From Atherix ibis (lineage: Eukaryota > Arthropoda > Insecta > Diptera > Athericidae): a stretch of DNA of 64,000 bases. The translations under genes were made by a program, and so were the position numbers. The DNA lies in contig OY282609.1 in assembly GCA_958298945.1 (NCBI GenBank), forward strand, positions 38,289,212 through 38,353,211, in the 5' to 3' direction. Positions 55,778 through 64,000 of the stretch are shown here, one piece after another; positions within the stretch are counted from its first letter, which is position 1, and the number at the start of each line of letters is the position of its first letter. The notes beneath the pieces are model-generated. The model was not told where the DNA came from and ran no database searches. It worked only from the letters and a program-made list of their open reading frames with translations.

Positions 55778-55890
55778 AATTTTAGTTAAATACATGCTAT
55801 TAATTTAAAAATATTTAAAATAGATTGCGAAAAATACGTGCAGTGTGCCTGCTGAATAAGTGAAATTTTAGTTAAATATTTACATACTAT
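55733..55890 (+). repeat. Partial duplication of the peptide's 3' end
   Basis: The segment TTGCGAAAAATACGTG...TGTGCCT-CTGAATAAGTGAAATTTTAG is repeated about 100 bases downstream (from about 55,825), missing the inner TATTGCGAAAAAACACGTG. The second copy again ends in a stop (TGA ATAAG context). It is present in unit 2 as well. Confidence 0.85.
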
Positions 55891-55926
55891 TAATTAAAAT
55901 AAAAATTGGTTGGAAATTAGTTTGGA

Positions 55927-58479
55927 AATGTTGACTTATTCCACTAATGTGGAAACTGCTCAGTGATCATGAATATGGTTAGCAGTATTGGCAGATCCTT
56001 CTCAGTGATGTTAGTCTACAAAACAATAGCTACAAAATTTTATCTATGATCCGATAAGTCACATGTACAATTGGTAGTAATTTAAATTTAAGATAAAAGA
56101 TTGATCTTAAAGTGTACGTAATCTGTATGTTTACAATTTTCTTTCTTATAAATTTAAAGGTTTTTGAACATGTTTCAAAGACTCAGATTCTATTTTTATT
56201 TAGTTTCACAACAACGCGGTCTATTTGCTATAATAAATACGAGAATATAACTTCAACAATTTTTTCAAATCACAATTATATATAATTCATATTTAAATAC
56301 CTTCAATTCACATTTAAATTTAAAAAAAAAACCTCTTTTGGGGGTTGCTTTCGTTTTAAAGTTATTATAAGGAAAATGTTCCTAATTATTTTACTGTAAA
56401 ATTTTCATCCCTTATGGAAGGTATTCACGTATGGTACATAATACATACATGTATGCATATGTGCAAAATTAGAAAATAGAATCATACAAGTTTTGACACA
56501 GGAATAATCATACCTGCAGGAAAATCACGATCAAATATTTATCTTTTGTGTGGTAATATTCAGCCAAGGGTAGATAATGTATACGTGACAAGGCAAGATT
56601 ATAACATTGGCCGGCATAACTTTTCAATACATATGTCTATCCACAGTTTCATATATGTACACATATGTATATGAGACTATTTATGCTGATATTTGGTGGA
56701 TTTTGTTATTCCAAATTAAAACGATATGCAATGAATAAGTGAGGCTAATTAAATTAATGGAAATTAGCTAGATGGGATTGTTGGAAGCGAAATTTATATA
56801 TTGAATTTTCGACCATCTGAATATAGACATTCGATCAAAATATAGGCTAGAACGTGAAAGATATTTACAACTCTATGGAATTTAGTATTTATCAATTTGT
56901 GTAAAGATATGTAAACATGTGAACTAAACAGAAACCACATAAGTGGTCACTTATATTGGTTAACTATAGAAAAAACCGCAATTGCTAAGTAAATAATCTA
57001 CGAAACCAATTTTTACTGATTTATATAGATAATTTCTATTAAAATTCAACCTCGTATTTTATCTTAAAATAAGTGGTTTAACAGAACGATAACTATGGTC
57101 AGCCATAACTGTTAGATTGACGTGTCAATGACGGTGGTCTGATTACTTTCCGATGGGGGTTTTATTAAATTCATATTTTCCCATAGTCAAAAATTCATGT
57201 ACAATTTCCGAATATGTAAAAATATACGGCAAGTGTAGGAAAGTCATTTATAAGAATAAAATTTTGAGTTTATGAATTTGTATACTAATGTCAGTGATTA
57301 TTAATATATGATGATATTTTAACTCAATGCTTATATTCTACTCCAACTTAGAGCTGCTTACATTCGGAAACGATATTAGTAAATTTCTTATTATAAAAAT
57401 GATTCGATGATCCTATTTAATTTTTTGTTCTATTTTCATAATTTAATAAGAAATGTAAGTTTATAGAAGTTCCGTTTCATGTTTTGAAATGTAAACTTTT
57501 ATATGCAAATAAATGAAACTAAAAAAAAACTCTTTTTTTTAATTTCTAATTCTAAATTTATAAAATCGCAGTTATTTAATTAATTCAAATAAGTTCGACT
57601 ATTATTTAAAAAATGTTCGTCAAAGCGATATGTACAAATATTTGAGCAGTATACATATGCGAGTAACTTTAAAGCTTTATTCCGTTTTTGTCCTCAAATT
57701 TGGCACTTCAATTATCTATTCTTATGTTATACTCCATAGTGTTCGAGTTGTACTAACAAAACTTCAATATTTTGACAGATTTTATTATCCAGTTCTTCAG
57801 TAAAATTACTTGACCAAACACTGTAGTACAGTGACAGGAACATCTTGTTTGGGGCTATTTAATTATCGTTCATGTACAATATCAGTGCTGTTGTGCAATC
57901 TTATATTATATTATCCTTCCCATCTTAATATTTTTATATTGTTTGATATTAACTTAGTCTATAACAACAGTCCTATATTTTCTAGTTTACTCCCTAAAAC
58001 AAACATATAAACCGCTCACATTGTCACAATCCAAGTTAGAAAATTAAATTAAAGGGCTTTTCAGTCAGTCCATTTATTCTTTGAGAGGTAATTATTTTGA
58101 TATTTTAAATGACAGCACTACCATTCTTATACAATTGTATTTTTCTACAGCTAACATTTATTCGTGGAGAACTATACGATTCAAAAACGCGTCGAAATGG
58201 TAAAATCTCCCCGAATCCCAGATTTGATCGAAAATCATATTCAGCACCTCATAAAGCTATATTTAAAATAGGTTGCGAAAAATACGTGTATTGCGAAAAA
58301 ACACGTGCAGTGTGCCTACTGAATAAGTGAAATTTTAGTTAAATACATGCTATTAATTTAAAAATATTTAAAATAGATTGCGAAAAATACGTGCAGTGTG
58401 CCTGCTGAATAAGTGAAATTTTAGTTAAATATTTACATACTATTAATTAAAATAAAAATTGGTTGGAAATTAGTTTGGA
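55927..58479. repeat. Tandem duplication, unit 2 (2,553 bp)
   Basis: Offset from unit 1 is exactly 2,553 bases throughout, so no net indel separates them. It ends at 58,479 where the sequence leaves into TTTTTTTCAAAAAAAAATTC. Confidence 0.96.
58109..58330 (+). CDS. Putative small secreted peptide, copy 2
   Basis: Identical to the ORF at 55,556-55,777 except Ile9 to Asn in the hydrophobic core (LYICIF to LYNCIF). Asn in the middle of the signal-peptide core would weaken it if this is a signal peptide. All mature-region residues and the three cysteines are unchanged. As in copy 1, a plausible small intron (donor GAGAG|GTAATT, acceptor TTTTTCTACAG) overlaps the N-terminal part. Copy number is the only hint of importance; expression unknown. 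Confidence 0.43.
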   Translation: MTALPFLYNCIFLQLTFIRGELYDSKTRRNGKISPNPRFDRKSYSAPHKAIFKIGCEKYVYCEKTRAVCLLNK

Positions 58480-59649
58480 AATTTTTTTCAAAAAAAAATT
58501 CTCAACAAATTTGTTTAAAAATATAGTTGTTTGAGAAAAATTATTATTTAAAAAAAAATCAATATATTCGAAGATCATTGCTAAATCTTATCTGTCTATT
58601 GGAAATTTATATTATAGTAGTTCAGCAAAAAGGCTGTGTTGGCGTTTTAACCGAATGAGGAAAGTAATAGCCACTCTAGGATACAGTATGTATAATACAG
58701 TAAACAGATTCCGAGAAAATGACGTATTGTATGAAACCGTGTTAAAGAAGAGAAAATGATTGGAGTATAAAATGAGAGGATGTGTTCCGAAAACTTCTTA
58801 AAACCAAAATTATTTTTTTTAATCAACAATATCTATTTATAAAACAAAAAATTAAAATAAATAAAAAAATTATATTCTCATTTAACTCAAACTCCTCTTA
58901 ATAATTTGATTCTTCATCACTGCTCACAATGAGACGAGATCGTTTTTTTTTATCGAACGATATCGTCATTTTACTGAACCCATTTTTTCGGTAAGGTTTT
59001 CTGCATCTTCTGCCTTCCTTAAAAAATCTGTTATTTTAGCCAGTTTGCTTAATCTTACAAGATCATTGTAAATCTCACTGTCTGTTAAATTTTTGACTTT
59101 TACAGCGCAAGGGTCTTGCTTCTCTTTGGTAGAAAACTCACACTGTACCGCAGTACTAGTGCTAGGTCCCATAATATATAGTTTCCAATTATTGTACGAT
59201 GTCTTCTTGAAAATTTCATTTGAGCTGATGCAGAAATTTCCTGTTCTTTGACAAAATCATACACATATATGGCTTTTTCCCATTTATGTATAGAATAAGC
59301 CATTATCTCTAAGGCTGAAAATGTCCCACTGATATAAAGTTGCCTTTACCTGCTATACATCGATAAAAACATTATTTCCACTTTCCGTAACAGTGCCGAA
59401 AGGCTTGAATTGTAATCGCCTATAGCTCCTGTGTTACACTTATTTGAACTTATTGACCGTACCAAGATGACATCCTTTAAAGTGTTCTTAGGGAACCAAA
59501 AAAGTAAGAAGGATTATGATCGGGTGAATTAAGGTTAAGAGGGGATAAAGAACCATAATACATATTTTTTTACTAAAAAACTCATTAATGCAGATGGTCG
59601 TATAGCTGAAGAGCGTTGATATGGTAGAGCATCCTTTATACGAGCCTTT
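58480..59649. other. Intergenic with an unassigned exon-like region
   Basis: 58,480-58,900 is AT-rich with nothing seen. 59,303-58,966 (-) holds open frames described separately. 59,340-59,650 has no gene recognised. Confidence 0.4.
58966..59303 (-). CDS. Unrecognised minus-strand coding region
   Basis: Two overlapping minus-strand frames: 59,303-59,100 starting MAYSIHKWEKAIYVYDFVKE then ISASAQMKFSRRHRT, and 59,172-58,966 starting MGPSTSTAVQCEFSTKEKQD, then NLTDSEIYNDLVRLSKLAKI and a helical EDAENLTEKMGSVK end. A single frameshift or a short intron near 59,180 would link them. The second part is amphipathic and might be a coiled coil. Neither part matches a family I know. It could be the 3' end of a decayed transposase or a host exon. 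Low certainty. Confidence 0.3.
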
Positions 59650-59935
59650 CAAAAACTACTCATCAATATTATTTAATAGTTTGAATTAAAGCATAACCTT
59701 CCTTTAATGAAAGTCCCACTTTCGTTGTCGTTTGAGGCGGATCATCACGGCAGGACCAATATCGTTAAACGATCCACTTTTCATCACCAGTTATCAATCG
59801 CCTCAAAAAAGGATCATTTCCTTCACGTTTAATGAACATGTCCCAAATATTAATGCACAACCTCAAATTAACTGCTTTGAGTACATGAGGAACCCAAATA
59901 TTGAGTTTGCTGAAGATGGCTGAATGGTGGGTCTG
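59650..59935 (-). pseudogene. Mariner transposase fragment
   Basis: The minus strand reads SKLNIWVPHVLKAVNLRLCI (59,905-59,845), then GNDPFLRRLITGDEKWIV (about 59,822-59,768) with the first catalytic Asp, followed one frame over by DPPQTTTKVGLSLKEGYALI. These are the central blocks of a mariner transposase of the type also seen at 4,242-4,989 (NDPFLKR, TGDEKWVIY). The stop after WIV and missing ends make it a fragment. It abuts the RTE-like LINE fragment at 59,940. Confidence 0.8.
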
Positions 59936-59991
59936 ATAACTGCAGCAAATGATGTTAAAACTGTTGGAATAAAGTTATCAGACCCACCATT
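59923..59991. repeat. 19-bp perfect inverted repeat at an element junction
   Basis: Arms 59,923-59,941 and 59,973-59,991 (AATGGTGGGTCTGATAACT and its complement), loop 31 bases. It sits exactly between the mariner and the RTE-like fragment. Confidence 0.93.
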
Positions 59992-61005
59992 TCTTCATCG
60001 ATTTTAAAGCAACTTACGATAGCGTAGCCAGAGTAAAATTTTGCACATCCATAACAGAGTTTGGCATCCCAGCAAAATTCATAAGACTGACTAGTATGAG
60101 AGCAAGAGCAAAAGCAGTCGAATCACTTTCGTAGCTATTTAACATACCCAATAGTTTTTGGCAAGTACACGCACTTTTCTGCGTTCTTTCTAACCTGTAT
60201 AGCCAGTTTTTAGAATATGCTGACGACATCTGCGTTCTTTCTTATTAAGTATAGCCAGTTTTTAGAATATGCTGACGACATCGATATTATATGTCGATCA
60301 GACGGATTTGTACGAGAGGTCTTCATCAAGAATAATCTGGCGACGAAAATCTGAGGCTGCATATAAATGAAAGCAAAACAAAGTATATGCTGCCAGCATA
60401 GGCGTCAAATACAAGACCAATTAGCACTAGTCTCCTACTTTGCGGTCAAGGGTTGCAGCCGACAACAATATCGAGGAAGAAATCCTTCTGTCAGTATAAA
60501 TTATTTCGCTCAAAAATTCTGACTATAATATCTAAGCTACTGCTGTATAAGACACCAGTCCTCACGGGGTTCCCTATTGCGAAAGGGCGAAAACCATTGC
60601 ATGTTCTTGTTCGCATTCGAAAGGATGATCCTTGAAATAGTTTTTGGCCCCCTTAATAAGCATGGACGACTCCGAAACCTTTTTAACGAAGAGATCCTGA
60701 AGTAGTACTACGATCGCGCGATTGTTAGTAAAATTAAACTTAAAAGACTCCGGTGGGCTGGACAGTTAGTCCGTATAAATGAGGGAGATCCTGCCCTGAA
60801 CGTCTATGGTAGTTTCATTTACGCTCACTGAAGGCGAGACGACGATGCCTAAAATGGAGCAGCGGCGGAAGCGAGGAAGCTAAGCACATGCAGAGAGTGT
60901 CAATCTGGAAGACCGAGGTGCAAAGCTGCGACATATAGAGTTCTTTGATACAGCAGGCCTAGACAAGACGCCCGGATGTCGCGCCGTTGATGATAATGAT
61001 GATAC
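59992..61005 (+). pseudogene. RTE-like LINE reverse transcriptase fragment
   Basis: The plus strand reads FIDFKATYDSVARVKF and TEFGIPAKFIRLTSMRARAK (60,000-60,110), then QFLEYADDI with the catalytic YADD (60,205-60,230 and again 60,257-60,282), HINESKTKYMLPA, KLLLYKTPVL, and LKRLRWAGQLVR as near matches (60,735-60,775). GRRDDDA-like sequence follows. It ends in a TGATGATAATGATGATAC tail, the short microsatellite 3' end common in these LINEs. It belongs to the F52C9.6-like RT type common in flies. Many frameshifts, and a segment around the YADD is tandemly duplicated. Confidence 0.78.
60180..60282 (+). repeat. 51-52-bp tandem duplication over the YADD motif
   Basis: TGCGTTCTTTCT...TATAGCCAGTTTTTAGAATATGCTGACGACATC occurs at 60,180-60,230 and again at 60,231-60,282, so the catalytic motif is encoded twice. 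Confidence 0.95.
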
Positions 61006-61809
61006 TCCCCTTGAATGCGGATAAGAGTTCAGAATTATTTTTTCTGAGAAAGAACGTAGTATATGGCCACGACCATGGGACCATCTAGCGACTTTATGGT
61101 TCGTGTAGATCGCGTTGACAGCTTTCTTTAAAAAAACTGGTGGATAGTAAATTGAAGAGAAAAATCAGAAATTATTATTTTGTGGGGGCATATTAAAATG
61201 TTTCGTATCTATCTCGTTCGCTGTTTGCCTTCTTCCTATAGATAGAAATACAAGGTAAATTTATTATTCTGATAAAACCACCATTTTAGCTGCTCCAAGC
61301 ATTCATCTTGGAAGTAATTTCATTCACTTGTTAGAGTATATATTTCTATGCTGAACATTTTCAGCATAGAAAGAGTATATTGCTGCTGAGAATGATGTGG
61401 ATGGGAAGCGGTTATTTGTGTTAGATAAGCTGGTGAGTAAAGAGTATTCTTGGAATATGTGAAAAGATACCGTTTATTCTAACCGTTAAGATGCTACTAG
61501 TGGTTGAGATGCCCACTTTACCGAAAAAGTACTATCGATAAATTACCCTATCCAGGTAAATTCGGTCATATGCCTTTTCTAAGTCATCCATCAGCTTTAT
61601 TAGGTGCTTCTGTTAATATTAAACCATCAATAAGTCAGTTTATTATCTCATAATAAAGTCATATTTAAAATTAAATACAATTAAGACCCATTTTAAAAAA
61701 ATTCAATATCTTAAATAATGCATTTGATTTTTCTAATAACTACTGCTTATAGTGCAGCTTCAACATTTTGAAAGTTTTGCATAAATATTGCAAGATTTAA
61801 GGATGAGTA
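61006..61809. other. Intergenic, no gene recognised
   Basis: A small hairpin, TTTCTATGCTGAA/TTCAGCATAGAAA, lies near 61,345-61,375. Otherwise nothing seen. Confidence 0.45.
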
Positions 61810-63065
61810 AGATAACGGGTTATGGATAGTTTGGCGTCAAAAGGAACGTTTAGGTCTCGGTGGATAACAATATTACGCACATAATATGAGGCATTGACGA
61901 TTTATCGTCGGATTCTAGATTGTAGTGATTCGATTCGGAGAGAGTTGGAATGTTTCACGGTACCGCAATGTTCAATTCCGTACATCCAGATTAGCTTCAA
62001 AACTGTATAGTAAAGTAGTAATTTGCCATCTATTGTAAGCTTGGATCTATCGTCTAAAAATCGCAGCAGCTGCTTGTATCGTCCATTAAATTCTATTCTT
62101 TAAGTTTTGTATGTGCGTTCCATGTTAATCGATTGTCAAACTTGAGTTCTAGATAAGGTACTTCATCCTTTGATGGAATAATGTTGCCGTTCAAGCTTAT
62201 GGAAGGAAATGGTTCTTGACGAAGAGTGAAAAAACTATGAATGCACTTTTGTTCGTTCACTTTAACTTTCCACTTTTTGAACCATTTTTGAAGAGAATAA
62301 ATATGAGTTTGCAGGATAGTGGATGCTATGATAGGGGTATGGTATCATCAGCTTATATTGATAATCGTTTTTTTTTGTAAGTTGGAATATCACGGGTGTA
62401 GATGTTGTGTAATAAAAGACTAAGGATACAACCTTGCAGGACACATGCTCCGTTAGGCGATATCTCAGAATATTCAACATTCTCAAGCATTTGAAAATAT
62501 CGTTTCGAAAAGAAGGATTTGATTATAAAAATGTATAGGTAGGAAGGATGCTATTAAGTTTCCAGAAAAGGTGAAGTGTTCACTTCGACAGTCAAATTGG
62601 TGATGGGAGATTATATTTTCGTTTTCGAGGATGGTATAAAGCCATTTTAAAACCAATTGTTTCATTATTTTGGCAAGAGTTGGGGGTAGGCTTATGGACC
62701 TATAAAAGGAAGGCTTATGGATCATTTTTATTATTAAGAATGTACGAATGATTCTGTTATATATATATATGTAAGTAAAATAATTGCTTTTTTAGATAGT
62801 TACTTTAATATTTCGGAAGTCATAAGATCATAGCACGTGGATTTTTGGTTGGGAAGGTGTTGAATGAGGTTTTTAACTTGTAAGGGTATTGATAAGTCCT
62901 TGAGTATTTGTCTTCGTGAGCTTTGTCATATATGTTAACTTAAAAGTTTAAGTTAACATATACGGTGAAGTTCAATAGTCGGCAAAAGTATCTGCTCTTT
63001 GTTTGTCTGCCTTTGCCAATGTTCAGTCGGTTCTATTTAGGAGATGTGTCGCTTATTGGATGACC
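61810..63065 (-). mobile_element. Jockey-type LINE remnant, RT region
   Basis: Minus-strand relative of 12,790-14,849 but more diverged. 62,725-62,483 reads RSISLPPTLAKIMKQLVLKW and IISHHQFDCRSEHFT. 62,500-62,400 has ISPNGACVLQGCILSLLLYN-like GVPQGSIL remnants. 62,290-62,220 has QKWFKKWKVKVNEQK-type sequence, and 62,190-61,830 follows the C-terminal domain (for example the counterpart of TIDSKVLLYNTLLKPIW at about 62,030-61,980). 63,060-62,830 matches the region upstream of the RT. A small hairpin (ATATGTTAACTTAAA / TTTAAGTTAACATAT) is inserted near 62,930-62,962. Inactive. Confidence 0.75.
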
Positions 63066-63437
63066 GGAGTGTATCACATCACATTTTATAATAATTTCAC
63101 TTTTAAAATAACTTAAAACATAATATTTAAAATATTATTTTAGTTCGATAAGTAAAAAATAGATGTCAGGTACAGCAGCTAAAAGATATTTTTTCAACTT
63201 TTTGATTTGTATTTTTGTTAATAATTCGTTGGTTCTACTTACCTAAAATATTTGTATTATATTTTAATAAATTTTTGAAGTAAATTTTTTTTTTTTTCAT
63301 TTTAAAAGCGCTTAAAATACAATTGAAACAACGGGGTTCATAGCTTAATTTTAAGTTAATAGATGAGTAATGATCGGCAGAGGAAGGTTTCAGTTCATTG
63401 CAATTCCACGGGATTTTTTGTCTTCAATAAAAGCTGT
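63066..63437. other. AT-rich spacer
   Basis: No gene or repeat recognised. Confidence 0.45.
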
Positions 63438-63672
63438 ATAGGCGATCTTAGTTCCCAAAATGAAAATAGATGGTTTAACGGGTTCGTTAGTTATGTTGAA
63501 AAGTCATATTTTTGTCAGTATTGTTTATGTGTGAATAAACTCAATTTTTATTGTTTATGTGTGAGTAAACTTAGTATTGTTGTTAACTATTTCGAGGTTA
63601 TATTTCACTTCTGTCAGTAAATTTTTATGTTCCATTGGGCATCTACAAAATTTACCCAATAGAATACAGCTA
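63438..63672 (+). mobile_element. MITE family copy 5, 5'-truncated
   Basis: Starts at TTCCCAAAATGAAAATAG in the family body, then GGGTTCGTTAGTTATGTTGA, two copies of TTTATGTGTGA(A/G)TAAACT, and the right end TCCATTGGGCATCTACAAAA...CCCAATAGAATACAGCTA. The left inverted end is missing. A chance 85-codon frame (63,363-63,620) spans it and is not a gene. Confidence 0.83.
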
Positions 63673-64000
63673 AATTTTGTAAACATATAGAGCGATTGTA
63701 TATCCTTATACTCTATAATCTAAGATTGCTCGGGTAATATTGAGTGTCGATAGTTACAAATCGGTTGCCTCCCAAGTAACACCAGTTACGAAAATTATGC
63801 TATTTAACGGCACTCTGACGGAACTGTGTTCCGTCATATAATTACGAATTTGTTCAAGATGGGTTCAGAAACGGTTCAGAAACTGTTCGTTCTTTGTCTG
63901 TAAAAGACGATACTCAAAAAATTAGTTTGCTTTCATGTGTGGGTGCATTCATACATGAAATTGCATGTTTGGGTGCACCCACGCATAAAAGCAAACAAAT
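63673..64000. other. Window edge with a 22-bp inverted repeat
   Basis: 63,690-63,715 recalls the GTCTATCCTTATACTCCATA end of the 32.8/55.1-kb repeat. Arms 63,926-63,947 and 63,974-63,995 (TTTGCTTTCATGTGTGGGTG / complement) are inverted with two mismatches; GGGTGCA also repeats inside. Confidence 0.6.

Larger units (their letters stand above)
53374..55926. repeat. Tandem duplication, unit 1 (2,553 bp)
   Basis: Head-to-tail with unit 2 (55,927-58,479), both starting AATGTTGACTTATTCCACTA and ending TTGGAAATTAGTTTGGA. I noticed only four base differences along the unit (near 54,166, 54,854, 55,062 and 55,583). 54,640-55,190 is related to the THAP-exon repeat at 31.9-32.9 kb. The rest of the unit is unique here except for the small ORF. 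Confidence 0.96.

Overview
This window is eukaryotic, AT-rich and intron-containing, and almost certainly comes from a dipteran fly. The anchor is one conserved host gene at 35.5-40.95 kb on the + strand. It encodes 18 C2H2 zinc fingers followed by a polyglutamine region and a C-terminus ending QHLPANVEQHSVVY. It is an ortholog of the Drosophila ecdysone-responsive transcription factor crooked legs (crol). I can trace seven coding exons with consistent phases (about 1170 aa). No tRNA or rRNA gene cluster, CRISPR array or bacterial-type operon is present.

Nearly everything else is transposable-element debris. Reading left to right: 1-8.2 kb holds a decayed Jockey-type LINE, Gypsy integrase and RNase H remnants, a 369-bp tandem repeat, and a mini-mariner with intact terminal repeats. 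8.8-17.7 kb is a head-to-tail duplication of a 3,476-bp segment. Each copy carries the same 5'-truncated LINE insertion, and only the second copy was later hit by a 2.06-kb Jockey element with its own target-site duplication. 17.9-18.8 kb has two MITEs. 19.35-21.76 kb is a Gypsy pol remnant whose integrase is split by an 832-bp retroposon. 24.18-28.9 kb is a copia-type LTR retrotransposon with broken reading frames. 30-33.7 kb is a nest of inverted repeats containing two oppositely oriented copies of a THAP-finger exon, invaded by more MITE copies.

Downstream of crol, 41-44 kb is probably 3' UTR and intergenic DNA. 44.4-47.45 kb is a nested stack (Jockey, mini-mariner and a mauritiana-like mariner). 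Two more IS630/Tc1/mariner elements with clear terminal inverted repeats follow at 48.85-49.75 and 50.23-51.06 kb. 53.37-58.48 kb is a nearly perfect 2,553-bp tandem duplication. Each unit contains a 73-codon ORF that looks like a small secreted cysteine-containing peptide. 58.5-64 kb holds mariner, RTE-like and Jockey-like fragments and a truncated MITE.

The most unusual item is the retroposon at 20,507-21,338 (- strand). It has a full-length 5S rRNA-like head with its terminal stem conserved, a tRNA T-arm/acceptor-like segment with a consensus B box, an ORF for the N-terminal part of an APE-type endonuclease, a short 3' tail and poly(A), all bounded by a perfect 13-bp target-site duplication. 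The second most interesting item is the young 2,553-bp duplication carrying the small secreted-peptide ORF.
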